64,000 bases of DNA from Bryopsis sp. KO-2023 (GCA_030272585.1 BSYQ01000001.1:9067001-9131000), one strand, 5' to 3'; shown: positions 9,059 to 18,733, numbered from the stretch's first letter. The notes: generated by a model from the letters alone, not told the origin. Program-made: numbers and translations.

Positions 9059-10282
9059 ATGGATCTGACAGCAGCGAACTTGGAGCGTTTCCTGCAGGAC
9101 GCGCGACAGGCTTCCAAACAAAAGAGCAAGCTCGAGGCCGAACTTGCCGAATGGCAAAATAGGGCCAACGAGGCGGAGAAGCGGGCAAAAGCCGCTGAGG
9201 AGAAAGTAGCTCAATTGGAGGAACAGCTGAAAACGCAGCGCTTGGATGCGTTTCGGCAAGCAGCAGTGTGGGGGCAGGAAAGGGAAAGGCTGGCGAAAAC
9301 AGCCATGACCGAGGCTATCGACACCCTCAACCGTGGACTGCAGCGTATGGAAATGGACCAACCTCTGGCCGAGGAAAAAGAAAAAGAAAAAGAGCACGTG
9401 GAAACCGAAACGGTGGAAGACTCGGTACAAGAAGAAGTCGCTGCGGAAAGGCCACCAGAGGGACCATCGTCAACCCCACTGAAGGTGGTGGTCCCGCGAC
9501 GAAAAAGGTCGAGGAAGCTCAAAGGCCGAGGGGTGGGGAGGTTCATCCTGGACGAGGCCATGGAGGTGGACCAGGCTGAGGCCGAGGGGGAAGACGAGCA
9601 GCAGCTCTGGGATTACACGGAAGATCCCTACGCCGATTTGGAGGACGCTCTTCCCCCGAGGCCGAAGCCTGGTCCCGTCCTGCTCTCCGGGAGTGAGGAC
9701 GACCCCATCTCGGAGGAGCCTCCAAAAGCGTCGTCCCTACCACCACCACCGCCTCCAGCAGCCGTTCCGTCCACGTTCGCCTGCGCCGCTTGCGCATATC
9801 CGCGGGAAGCTCCCCGCCCTGGTTTGGATCGGGTGCTCTGCGAGAAAGGGCATCTTTTGTGCAAGAAGCACAATGTGGGGTTGAGGATCGCGGCCAGGGC
9901 GGGAGCCCTCATCTCGGCCGACGAATCAGGAGGACCTTACCTCCCGCGCATACAGGACCTCATCGGCGAGGGAACCCAAGGCGTCAAGCCGATCCTCCCC
10001 TTCGACGCCCCACTCCCGGATTGTCCAAGCTGCACCAAGGCATCGCTGAAAGGTCGCTGGCCGGGCAAGCTTAAAGAACAGGTCGGCACTTGGAACGACC
10101 AGTATTTCCAGGCTCTCGGCTTGGAACTCCCAGGAGCAGCCAGATCGCACCGCCAGCCGAGCCACCCACCACCATCACCAGACCAACCATCAGCACCTTC
10201 CTCGGCGACTCGCCTTCCGCTCCCTCCACACAGCCCAGCAACGTCCAAGAGGCATGGGCCGAGAACCAGGTCGCAGAAATAG
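9059..10282 (+). CDS. ORF3 of element A: coiled coil plus RING-like Cys/His domain
   Basis: 407 codons from ATG 9059, chosen because its context is GCCATGG and the frame further upstream lacks another ATG. It lies 318 bases after pol, in the env position, but has no signal peptide or membrane segment. Residues about 1-110 are a charged heptad-rich coiled coil; about 115-230 is acidic with a basic patch (RRKRSRKLKGR); about 230-240 is a proline run. The C-terminal part has C242-x2-C245-x15-C261-x3-H265-x2-C268-x2-H271-x50-C322-x2-C325, which fits RING spacing. Elements B and C have the same design with little other likeness. A role as ubiquitin ligase or zinc-stabilised binding module is inference only. 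Confidence 0.8.
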   Translation: MDLTAANLERFLQDARQASKQKSKLEAELAEWQNRANEAEKRAKAAEEKVAQLEEQLKTQRLDAFRQAAVWGQERERLAKTAMTEAIDTLNRGLQRMEMDQPLAEEKEKEKEHVETETVEDSVQEEVAAERPPEGPSSTPLKVVVPRRKRSRKLKGRGVGRFILDEAMEVDQAEAEGEDEQQLWDYTEDPYADLEDALPPRPKPGPVLLSGSEDDPISEEPPKASSLPPPPPPAAVPSTFACAACAYPREAPRPGLDRVLCEKGHLLCKKHNVGLRIAARAGALISADESGGPYLPRIQDLIGEGTQGVKPILPFDAPLPDCPSCTKASLKGRWPGKLKEQVGTWNDQYFQALGLELPGAARSHRQPSHPPPSPDQPSAPSSATRLPLPPHSPATSKRHGPRTRSQK

Positions 10283-10586
10283 GCGAACTGGGATCGGGAA
10301 CGAAAGAGAGAAGGGCAAGGGATGTTTGGGTGTTTTACAGTGTGATGGTGGGAGACTGGGATTGGGCTGAGTTTCTGTTGATTTTACTTTTCTGGATAAG
10401 GGACATTCAGATCCAGAACTGGGTTATTTTGTTTGAGTTCTGACCCAATGGTTTTTTTTTATACAATGGTTTTTATACAGTGGATTGGCCAGGCTGGGTC
10501 AATCACCTGCTTTCTGGATACTTATAAGGGAATCTGAATTTGGACCTTATGGGTTGCTTTGTGCAAACAGTTAGCTGGTTTACAGT
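10283..10586 (+). other. 3' noncoding region of element A
   Basis: GT-rich sequence after the ORF3 stop, without a recognisable gene, leading to the target site (TTTACAGT) of the hAT-type insertion. Confidence 0.6.
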
Positions 10587-11050
10587 CAGAGATAGGACTT
10601 GGGCCGATTTTTTGGTCCGGCTCCGGTCCGGTCCGGTTACGGTCGGGTTACGGTCACCGTACTACGGCCGTAATTCCGTACCGTAACCGGAGTAATATGC
10701 TGTTTTTACGGTACGGAACAGGTACGGTATAGCTACGGCAGGCCCTAAATCATCGTGAAGTAGTGTGGTTCAGTGCTAAAGCGTTAGGCTGCAGTCTGTA
10801 GGGTCGCAGGTTCGAATCCCCCTGGGTTCCTTTGGAATCGCGGGACCCCGCGGGGGTCACTTTCTACGGTTTACGGTTGGTACGGTCGTTACGGTCATTA
10901 CGGTCCGGTACGGAGCGGTACGGAGCGGTACGGAGCTACGGTTACGGCCGTAAAAGTACGATTTTCCGACGAAAATTGTACTCCGGTTACGGTCCGGTTA
11001 CGGCGTTACGGTACGGTTACGGTGACCGTAACCGTAAAGTCCTATCACTG
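10587..11050. mobile_element. Non-autonomous hAT-type element (464 bp) inside A
   Basis: Terminal inverted repeats CAGAGATAGGACTT and CAGTGATAGGACTT (one mismatch) are flanked by an exact 8-bp target duplication TTTACAGT (10579-10586 and 11051-11058). Eight-base duplications and CAG-type ends are the mark of hAT transposons. The subterminal parts are packed with ACGGT/GGTAC/TTACGG words on both strands, typical of transposase binding sites. There is no transposase frame. A tRNA-like cassette lies in the middle. Confidence 0.9.
10751..10868 (+). repeat. tRNA-like (SINE-like) cassette in hAT element
   Basis: About 118 bases with a box A-like TGGTTCAGTGC and a perfect box B GGTTCGAATCC (10809-10819) at tRNA-like spacing, followed by a conserved tail (GGGACCCCGCGGGGGTCAC). 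Start (CATCGTG) and tail match the two cassettes at 13869-14004 and 14080-14197 inside another hAT element. It does not fold as a complete tRNA by eye. RNA polymerase III transcription is possible. Confidence 0.6.
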
Positions 11051-11058
11051 TTTACAGT

Positions 11059-11290
11059 ACATGATTCGGCCTGCAGGTGGCAGCCTTATCATTTGGTTGA
11101 TTTTTGTTGATAATTCGCTTAGAGTTTTTGAACACTCTTTTAATTTCAGCGAAGGTTAAACATTATTTGACTCCCTTAAAAGCTAAAGGCTTGTTGGATG
11201 CCTTGAAAGCGTTTTGTGTGTGTCTATGCGTATGTGTGAGTGTAACCCCCAAATTTCGGTTACTTGGGTACGCGAGGCGCGTACTTGCGT
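11059..11290 (+). other. End of A internal region
   Basis: Noncoding, with a short (GT)n-like stretch near 11215-11245. It leads into the polypurine tract. No frame of note. Confidence 0.5.
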
Positions 11291-11303
11291 GGGGGGGAAG
11301 TGG
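11291..11303 (+). other. Polypurine tract of element A
   Basis: GGGGGGGAAGTGG, one base before the TGATAC start of the 3' LTR: the expected plus-strand priming site. Confidence 0.8.
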
Positions 11304-11304
11304 T

Positions 11305-11693
11305 TGATACGAACGTCCGTCGTATGACACGCGGTTCGGCCCACTCACCCAACACGTGGTTCGGCCTGACAGTAGTCGGACCGAACCAGCTCACCATCAT
11401 CATAGCCACACATTAAGGGAGAGGGCCAGGCCGCCTCTGAGGTGGCAACCCTCAGTTCGGCCTGGAGCCTCACATTCAGCTTAGGGTCCATTAGGACACG
11501 GCCAAGGGGCCATTAGGACGCTGAGTTGGATGAAAGGGTTGGACAGGCTGTCGGCCCGGCCGAATACTTATTCGGCCCGGACCACAGCCTTATTGTAACT
11601 TGGACACATTGTAAAGTTCCTTGTTTTGAAGTGTATTCCGTGCTCTAGACGTAAGTCCACTCGACTAGTCTATTTGTTCCAACGTTTGTATCA
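11305..11693 (+). repeat. 3' LTR of element A
   Basis: 389 bp, identical to 1745-2133 at a constant offset of 9,560. It is followed by the second CAAAC of the target duplication. Confidence 0.95.
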
Positions 11694-11698
11694 CAAAC

Positions 11699-12030
11699 GT
11701 TGCTTAGGTGCCCCATAACACCTCTGACTCATCCTTATACACACAACACGAGCGCAACGCCGAACTTTCTCGAGCTTCCGCCACGGAGTATCACTTCCAG
11801 AAAAATAGCTGCACCTTCAAACAGCTGTAACTTTCTGCCTACTTTTCCGATGAACTCCGAACACGATGCGTTGAACGCGGAATTTTCTCCTCTTGCCGTT
11901 AGCTACCTCAAACGCTTCATTCCGTGACGTATCAACGACGTTATCGCACTTTTCCTCCCAGCGCTCATCTCCCATCTCCTTCCACCATCTCTTTAAGGAA
12001 GGGTCCGCCGAGGACGTCGTCCAAAGGATC
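11699..12030 (-). other. Leader of element E, right part
   Basis: The part of E between its primer-binding site and the A insertion. Only short frames on both strands and no recognisable protein. Confidence 0.5.
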
Positions 12031-12046
12031 GACCGCTCCGAAACCA
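12031..12046 (-). other. Primer-binding site of element E
   Basis: On the minus strand TGGTTTCGGAGCGGTC, two bases after the LTR end GTGACA. It shares its first 12 bases with the site of element A. Confidence 0.75.
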
Positions 12047-12048
12047 AT

Positions 12049-12305
12049 TGTCACGCGACGGAAAGGTTGCCCTTGTGAGAAAGTTACAATAGTCCCAATA
12101 CAAGCCCTTTAAGTACTCGAATCCAATAGGAACTATGCGCCAGCTAGATGAAGTTCCACTGTGAACTGCACCTAGAAGGAAACTGACACACTGTGAACTC
12201 TTTCTACACGTGTTGGAACTCCTGCTGGCGCCCTGGAGCTACCCAGAAGCCAACCACGTGTCCCCATAACGTTCCTAATCAAGCATATAAAAGTGACACG
12301 TAACA
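12049..12305 (-). repeat. 5' LTR of element E
   Basis: 257 bp; on the minus strand TGTTACGTG...GTGACA. The distal 227 bp match the copy at 710-936. Confidence 0.8.
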
Positions 12306-12830
12306 GAAGCTATCAGAAGGTTTGGAATGTTCTAGAACAAGGTAGTTCACTGGGAACTTCTGGTTCTCCAGGTTCTTCATAGCTCCCTATTCACAGCACG
12401 CCTGAGTATATATTCCTTGTATTCGAACGTTTTTTTAACTTTTTCCAATGGAGTAACCTTTCCCGTGACAAATTCCATTCCGTTTCAAGCGCGACTCGTC
12501 GTGCTGGGTTCGTTTTGAACCCCTCTTTCTGTTTGTGGCTTCGGGGGGGCTTTGGTTTGGTTTGCTGTGGGTAGAAGGAGGGGGGGGGGCTGTGGGCTAG
12601 GAGATAGTTAAAAAACTGAACAGAATTTGATTTTAATTAACCCCATCGATTCAGGGAACGAATCGCGAATCGAACACACTTTTAGAAGCTATTTACAGGT
12701 GAAACAAGTGACGTACACACGTCAATTGACGATTCTGAATTAGAGCTGCGATCAGGGTCACGACGAGTCTGAAAACTCGTCAAAACTGTCTAGGCGTCTG
12801 GGAAACGCGTGAACAAAATTGTTCTCTACC
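12306..12830. other. Unassigned sequence before palindrome P1
   Basis: Contains G-runs (GGGGGGG at about 12545 and 12580) but no gene. From about 12640 it resembles, in reverse, the block at 29100-29280 of the palindrome-carrying repeat. Confidence 0.4.
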
Positions 12831-12980
12831 GTTTTCCGCGCACAACGAGCCGAGTCGCGCTCGAAACGGTTGAGAAACGGGCGAGTTCCGCCCATTTCTG
12901 TAAATCCGACAGAAATGGGCGGAACTCGCCCATTCCTCAACCGTTTTCCACGCGACAGGGCTCGCTGTGCGCGTAAAACG
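12831..12980. repeat. Palindrome P1
   Basis: About 150 bp, arms about 65 bp. The centre has CCCATTTCTGT and its complement around a short loop; outer part TCGCG...CGCGA and GCGCACA...TGTGCGC. Confidence 0.85.
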
Positions 12981-13306
12981 GTTTCTCACCACCTCGCGTT
13001 GCGTTTCACGGGGTTTGAGATCCTGGCACAGGGTTTTAAGCGAAATCAATAAATGCATTATTAATGGTTTATAGAAATCAAGCAGATCGTTTTCTTTGCT
13101 CACTTTCTTTCCTCGGAACTCGGCACACAGGTGCGACCGCGTCCCAAGAACGCGCGGTTCAAGTTTCAGGTGGTTTCGTCAACGGGGCGGGCCTGTGGAA
13201 TCGCTTTACACTTTAAGCCCTTTATTATTATTTTCTTTATGAAATATCACTGGGTTTTCTGGGGTTTTGTTTTCGTTAAAACGTTCTGTGGTACGTAAAG
13301 GATATT

Positions 13307-13449
13307 CCGCGCAGAGCGCGCTTTGTCGCGCGTAAAACGGTCGCGAAACGAGCGAGTTCTGAAAATCCCTGTAAACTCGACAAAACTCGACAGGGTTCGC
13401 GAGATCTCGCTCGTTTCGCGACGGTTTTACGCGCGACAAGGCGCGCAGG
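13307..13449. repeat. Palindrome P2
   Basis: About 140 bp. Outer arms GTCGCGCGTAAAACGG and complement; middle GCGAAACGAGCGAG and complement; the central core (AAATCCCTGT) is only partly paired. Confidence 0.8.
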
Positions 13450-13868
13450 CTACGTTTTTCAAAAATAATAAGTTCTGTTTTTCGAAACAGAACTTTTGGT
13501 TCAGCATGTGTTTGGTAGGAGGGGAGAAAGGTTTACCTCCAAAAACTTTTTATAAATTAACTTACCGATTTGATTCAGTTCTACTGATAGTGAAGCTTGT
13601 GGGCAGAGCTGGGCAGTACCGTAACGACCCCCTACGGTACGGTACGACACGTTACGCACCGTACCGTACCGTAATGGGTCGTTACGGTACGGTACGGTAC
13701 GAATTTTTTTTACGGTACGGTACAACATCGGTACTGGATCGGTACGATACGTTATCGCCAACGACCGGCACCCAACATCGGGTCGTTGCAACGTGTCACT
13801 GACGTTGTTGTACCGACACAGACAGTACGACGTTCGGTACAACAACGTAATGGCGTTGCAGTAACGTC

Positions 13869-14004
13869 ATGTGGATGACATACAAAGTAACCCCCGCAGG
13901 GTCCCGAGAACCCAAGGGGAACCCAGTGGGATTCGAACACCGTACCGCACAGTGTCGAGTCATCTACACTGAGCGCTAAGCCAAGTGGACCACGATGACT
14001 TTGT
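13869..14004 (-). repeat. tRNA-like cassette, left arm
   Basis: Minus-strand copy of the cassette: box A-like TGGCTTAGCGCTCAG, box B-like GTTCGAATCCC, and the conserved GGGACCCTGCGGGGGTTAC tail. It is the mirror of the next cassette. Confidence 0.6.
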
Positions 14005-14079
14005 GGCTGTGGCGATGATATACCTTAATCTGTTTGTAATTCTGTGAAATTAGGGTATATTATTGCAACAACCACAAAA

Positions 14080-14197
14080 TCATCGTGGTCCACTTGGCTT
14101 AGCGCTCAGTGTAGATGACTCGACATCGTGTGGTACGGTGTTCGAATCCCACTGGGTTCCCTTGGGTTCTCGGGACCCTGCGGGGGTTACTTTGTAC
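14080..14197 (+). repeat. tRNA-like cassette, right arm
   Basis: Plus-strand mirror of 13869-14004 across a 75-base AT-rich loop. Start (ATCATCG) and tail match the cassette at 10751-10868 in a different hAT element, although the middle differs. Confidence 0.6.
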
Positions 14198-14205
14198 GTC
14201 ATCCA

Positions 14206-15031
14206 CAGGCATCTTTAAACGAGGACACTGTCCTCATTCTGGTATTTGAGGACACATTCTGCGGCTTATTTGAGGATTGGGTGAGGACAGTGAGTAAAAA
14301 CAACACAAAAATGACAAAAAAACCAAGTAGATGTGTCTCTGGACGCAAGGCGACTAACCCCGCACACTTTCACAGCAGTGCGAAAGGAGAGGGCCCTCTC
14401 AAAATGCCCCTCGTGCTGGCTGTAACGCTTGCTATCACGTGAAAACTCATCGCGATAATACCCTAGCAGCCCAAAAGCACCCTTGCATATAACAAGACGT
14501 GAAAAGCTCAAGGCAAACTGCACAAGCAATTCGAGAAAAGCTCGACACGTCGCCTTGGACACGCAACTATACTCCGTTGCACTCCCAAGGTGGTGACGTT
14601 TTTCCTTGACAATCGTCAGTCGACAAAGTATCCACTTAAATCCCAGCCTCAAGACAGACAACAAACAGCCAACTCCACCAGCACCTAACATCAAGGTCGT
14701 TTTGGCGATCGTTGTTCCCTGACGTTCAACCCCGAACGTCAGGGACGTAGAAACGCAAATGAGTCGGACTCACTCGTTACAACGCGCGATATGGACAGAA
14801 AAAGCTGTTGGGACCATCGAAATGAAAGGGCCAGTCGCGAAATCAGGCGAAAAACCTTTCCTTTCCTTTTTGGTGCTCAGAGATAGCAACGATGTGCGTG
14901 GGCAGGGTCGGTTTCCCGCAAAACGGCTGTGTTTGTCTGCGGCTGACTGGATTTAACTTTGTGAAATGAGGACAGGTTGAAGACCTTAAATGAGGACAAT
15001 GTCCTCACGTGTCCTCAAATAAAGATGCCTG
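14206..15031. mobile_element. Nested hAT-type element (826 bp)
   Basis: Terminal repeats CAGGCATCTTTA are flanked by the 8-bp duplication GTCATCCA (14198-14205, 15032-15039). Subterminal copies of GAGGACA/TGTCCTC lie at both ends. No transposase frame. Removing it restores the right arm of the host foldback element. Confidence 0.92.
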
Positions 15032-15569
15032 GTCATCCACATGACGTTACTGCAACGCCATTACGTTGTTGTACCGACCTGGCCGTTGTTGTAACGTGTT
15101 ATCGTTACACGTAACGCAACCGATCGTTGTTGTAACGTCTTGCCTCGGTGCGGACGTTGTAGCAGCCGGTGTAGACGTTACTGATAACGTACTGCGTTAC
15201 AACAACGCTTTGGCGTTACAGTAACGTCGGATCGTTGTTGTACCGGACTTGGACGTTGTTGTACCGACTGGGTCGTTGTTGTAACGTGTGCAACGTGTTG
15301 TAACGTCCGGTCGGTGCACGCACCGACCGGACACGTTACTGTACCGACCCTGTGCGTTACGGTACGGTGCGTTACAAACGGGTTACTGCCCAGCTCTGCT
15401 TGTGGGTGACGCAATAGTGGTCGGCTGTGTTGGTTGGATTCGTGATAACTTGCTGGCTAACGCAAGTATACTTGTGAGGTTTGTTGGTTTAGACAACTCT
15501 CCAGCTAGCGCGGTTGTGAACGCTACTAGAGCACTTGGTTGGGAAGTGATTGCGTCAGGCAAACACTTA

Positions 15570-15606
<37 letters not shown>

Positions 15607-15821
15607 AGCGGGAACACACCAATCCCACGAATCCCGAGTTCTTACAAAGTACTATGAGTGTCAAATGAACGAGTGGGCCTCTTAAGTACCCCTAAGTGTA
15701 GTACGCTGACGCATGCCCCAACCTCTGGGTCTAATCTGTCTTACTCGTGAACCCACATGCGTCAGCCACCCTCGGCTCTATCCCAAACTACCTCGTGAGC
15801 GCTCAAAAGACTAACATCTAC

Positions 15822-16046
15822 TTCGATTTAAACTCCGATTATGATTTGATTTACCCATTGCATTCCAAACAACACAGTTCTGCTTCGATTTCGCCAGTCG
15901 CACTCACACCCTATGTCACACTTGACGATTCTATTTTGGGTGATTCGAGTAGCTGGCGACGATTCTGGCTGGGGACGATTCCTCCTTGGGACTCGTCGAC
16001 GAAGTGCAAGCGTCGCCCAAAGGCTTTCTCGGATGTTTTCCCCAGT
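15822..16046. other. Flank of palindrome P3
   Basis: Noncoding. The words GACGATTCTATTT and CGACGATTCTGGCTGGGG recur in front of palindrome P4 at about 18015-18060, so the two palindromes share their left flank. Confidence 0.5.
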
Positions 16047-16195
16047 CGTTTCCGCGCACGGCGCATCAAGTCGCGCGGAAATCGGCGAAGAAACGAGGGA
16101 GTTCTATGCATCCCTGTAAACTCCACAGGGATGGGCGGAACTCGCCCGTTTCTTCCCCGTTTTTCGCGCGACCTGATGCGCCGTGCGCGGAAACG
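16047..16195. repeat. Palindrome P3
   Basis: About 149 bp. Outer arms CGTTTCCGCGCACGGCGCAT and complement are near perfect. The inner part mixes the two core types: one arm ends ATCCCTGT, the other carries ACAGGGAT joined to GGGCGG. Confidence 0.85.
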
Positions 16196-16299
16196 TATTT
16201 CCCAGCTTCCTGCTTTGAGTTTCGCGCGGTTTGGTGGGCCTCGCGCGAGTTTTTGGGTTCCATCTGATTTGGCTAAAGGAGTTGAAAAAATCACACTAA

Positions 16300-17960
16300 A
16301 TTCGGAAGTGGCTGTCCCAGAAAAGGGGGCATAACTCAGCCCATACTTCACCTTTTCGCCTGCAGTTTTTTTGGATGGGCAACCAACCACTCTGTGCATG
16401 TTCCAGAAAAAATTGACACAAAAAACACCACTCATCCAGCAGCTATTTTTAGAAAACCACTCCAGAAAGTGGTTTTCCAGGCCTGATCATGCCTAAATGA
16501 TCATGTAATTGAATGAAAGTTTGCACAATCAAAGACATACATATTATACACTTGCTCACTAAATATCAGATCAATCGGATCAATTTAAGATCAAAAACGA
16601 ATGACCCTTCGAGTTGAAGAGGTCCTAGGGGTCTAAAGAGAGTCTTTTCGTTTTAGGACAGTTAACACTGTAGATTTCTATCATTACGTAATCTAATGAC
16701 TCTGAAACTTTTCAGGCACAATGTCTTGAGTGACATCACATGGCATGCAAAGTTTCAGATTCATCCAAACTCATTTAGATGAGATCGTACAGGATTTTCA
16801 GAATCTTAATCAGGGAATAATCGGGGGACCAGCCCAGGAAAAGGGGCATAACTCAGCCCATACATCATCTTTTTGAGTGCAGTTTTGTTTTGTGGATTTC
16901 TAACACCACTGTACATCTTCCACCATGTTTGCACTGAAATCCAAAAAGTCACAGAAGAGATAAATTTAACAATGTGCAACAGAAACAGTGTTTCCCCCAC
17001 TGATCTAGCTTAAACATTTTTGGATCACCATGAAATTGTGCATGGCACATGTTACACATATCAATAAGAGACTCACAAACTTTGGGATCACTCGGATCTA
17101 ATACATATCCGGATATAACGTTGTTTTGCTCGGAGTGGGGCGTACGACTGATGAGAGACATTACGTGATCTAATGATTTTGAAACTTTGCAGACATGTTG
17201 TTGTGAGTAATGACAAATGGCATGCAAAAGTATAGAATCATCTGAAGTCCTTTAGATTGGATCGTACAGGCGTGTCTGCCGATACTCGGGGAGTCGGACA
17301 CTAAGGTCCCCATTTTTGGGTCTTACGTAATCCGATGAACTTGAAAGTTTGCAGCAATGTTGTCTGAAGTCAGTTCACATGCTATGCAAAATTTAGGGTT
17401 GATCCAAAGTTGTTTAGGTGGGATCAGATGAGATTTTCTGGATGTTAACCGGGGGACCAGCCTAGGAAAAAGGGCCGTAACTCACCCCAAATTTGTTGTT
17501 TTCAACTGAAGTCTTCTTGTGTGGATAGATAACAACAATGTTAACCTTTCAGCAAAGGTTCAAAAAAAAAAAAAAGGTAGTGTATGAGCTATACCCAGAA
17601 ATCTACTACAGATTTCGGTTTTACTCAACAGATCATGTCTAAATGATCTCAGATTTCGATAAAATTTTGTATGGTAGTAGAAACACAAGTAATAGACATG
17701 CCTATAAAATATTAGATCAATCGGATCACTTTATGATCAAAAACGAATGATCTTTCGAGCTGAAGGGGTCGTAGGGGTCTATAGAGGGACGTTTGATCTA
17801 ACGAGAATCAATCCCTTCAGTTCTGTGTATCACGTAATCGGATGAACCTGAAACTTTGCAGGCATGTTGTCTGGTGCTATGGACAAACATCTGCAAAAGT
17901 TCAGGTTAATCAAAGCTCATTTAGATATGATCGTACGGGATTTACTGGATGCTGATCGAA
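16300..17960. repeat. AT-rich hairpin array 1
   Basis: A degenerate tandem array with about 520-620-bp spacing: GGGCATAACTCAGCCCATAC-like phrases start near 16327, 16843 and 17472. Within each unit lie imperfect hairpins of 55-70 bases, such as GAAACTTT...GCATG paired with CATGC...AAAGTTTC (about 16705-16770, 17168-17240, 17340-17400, 17845-17910). Stop codons are dense. I see no gene. Confidence 0.7.
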
Positions 17961-18120
17961 GTTTTAAAGGGGTGTTCTGTGGTGTAGTGATACTCTGAGC
18001 CCATGTCTTACTCGATGATTCGACGATTCTATTTCGAGTGAGGCGACGATTCTGGCTGGGGGCTGGTCGATGAAGTGCAGGAGGTGCCCGATCTCTTGCA
18101 CTAACCGTTTGAATAGTCGT

Positions 18121-18265
18121 TGACGCGCACGTCGCACGAAGTCGCGTGGAAAACGATTGAGAAACGAGGGAGATCCGCCCATTTCTGTGGGATCTACAGA
18201 AATGGGCGGAACTCCCTCGTTTCTCAATCGTTTTCCACGCGACAGGTCTCGCTGTGCGCGGAAAA
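18121..18265. repeat. Palindrome P4
   Basis: About 145 bp. Core GCCCATTTCTGTGGGATCTACAGAAATGGGC-type; middle GAAACGAGGGAG and complement; outer GTCGCGTGGAAAACGATTG and complement. Confidence 0.85.
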
Positions 18266-18593
18266 CAATTTCCCACCCCCCAGCGCCGAGTTCCACGCGT
18301 TTTGAGAACCTGGCGCGGCGTTGGGGGTGATTCGAAAACTGGCATTTCCATGGCTCGGAGGGAAAACCCATGAGCTTCTTTTTCCCTTTTTTGTTTTTGC
18401 GTTAATCTTTTCGAGGAGGTGCGAAAGGCTTCTGAGAAGCGTTCGACGGAGTATGGGGGGTGTTTGTCAACGAGGGAGTGATTTAGAAGTGTTTCACGAC
18501 CGAGCCCATTTATAATCATTTTCTGTCGGGGCACTTCTTTTCGTGTTCTGGTTTTATGTGTTTGTAAAGTATTGGTTCGGGTGGAGGGTGGGG

Positions 18594-18733
18594 TTCCGCG
18601 CAGAACGAGCCCAGTCGCGGTTGAAACGATCGAGAAACGAGGGAGATACGCGAATCCCTGTGGAATTTACAGGGATTCGCGGAACTCCCTCGTTTCTAGG
18701 TCGTTTCTCGCGCGACTAGGCTCTTTGGGTTCG
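18594..18733. repeat. Palindrome P5
   Basis: About 140 bp. Core CGAATCCCTGT and complement around a GGAATTT loop; middle GAAACGAGGGAG and complement. Confidence 0.8.

Larger units (their letters stand above)
1745..11693 (+). mobile_element. Intact Ty3/gypsy chromovirus A with extra ORF3
   Basis: A complete 9,949-bp LTR retrotransposon. Both 389-bp LTRs run TGATAC...GTATCA and are identical in the printed sequence. A 5-bp target duplication CAAAC flanks it at 1740-1744 and 11694-11698. Inside, in order: primer-binding site, small ORF0, gag, pol in the -1 frame with a C-terminal chromodomain, ORF3, an inserted hAT-type element, polypurine tract and 3' LTR. Identical LTRs mean a very recent insertion. 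It landed in the older element E. All three large frames are open, so it may be autonomous. Confidence 0.97.
710..12305 (-). mobile_element. Non-autonomous LTR element E (interrupted by A)
   Basis: On the minus strand the order is 5' LTR (12305 to 12049), two bases, primer-binding site (12046 to 12031), about 1.1 kb of internal sequence with no gag or pol, polypurine tract (948 to 937) and 3' LTR (936 to 710). Element A sits in the internal part, with its CAAAC target duplication at 1740-1744 and 11694-11698. Without A the element is about 1.65 kb, the size class of small non-autonomous LTR retrotransposons (TRIM-like). No target duplication of E itself was found; the left LTR seems to lack its last 30 or so bases. 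Confidence 0.7.
12640..13579 (-). repeat. Palindrome-carrying repeat X, copy 1
   Basis: An approximately 0.9-kb block that recurs at about 28330-29270 and 29285-30050 in the opposite orientation. Shared landmarks are a CCCCTCCTACCAA word (here reversed near 13515-13530), a GGGGCGGGCC word (13173-13192), and two palindromes each (here P1 and P2). No protein-coding sign. The class of mobile element is unknown. Confidence 0.65.
13604..15398. mobile_element. Foldback hAT element (1,795 bp) in the solo LTR
   Basis: Perfect 15-bp terminal repeats CAGAGCTGGGCAGTA are flanked by an 8-bp target duplication CTTGTGGG (13596-13603, 15399-15406): a hAT signature. Subterminal zones are full of ACGGTACGG and GTTGTTGTAACG words. 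The interior is itself an inverted repeat: 13840-14004 pairs with 14080-14205 plus 15032-15075, with a tRNA-like cassette in each arm. A second hAT element is nested in the right arm. No transposase gene. Confidence 0.93.
13585..15816 (-). repeat. Solo LTR split by a hAT element
   Basis: A copy of the 438-bp LTR at 43095-43532, about 429 bp once the insertion is removed. It runs TGATAG...CTAACA and is flanked by a perfect 5-bp target duplication TCTAC (13580-13584 and 15817-15821), so it is a solo LTR left by recombination between two LTRs. The hAT element sits 11 bases from its end. It holds the (CA)n tract at 15572-15605. Confidence 0.92.

Noticed and set aside
10751..14197. tRNA-like cassettes as functional tRNA genes
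   Set aside because: Box A and B are present but the anticodon and acceptor stems do not pair convincingly.
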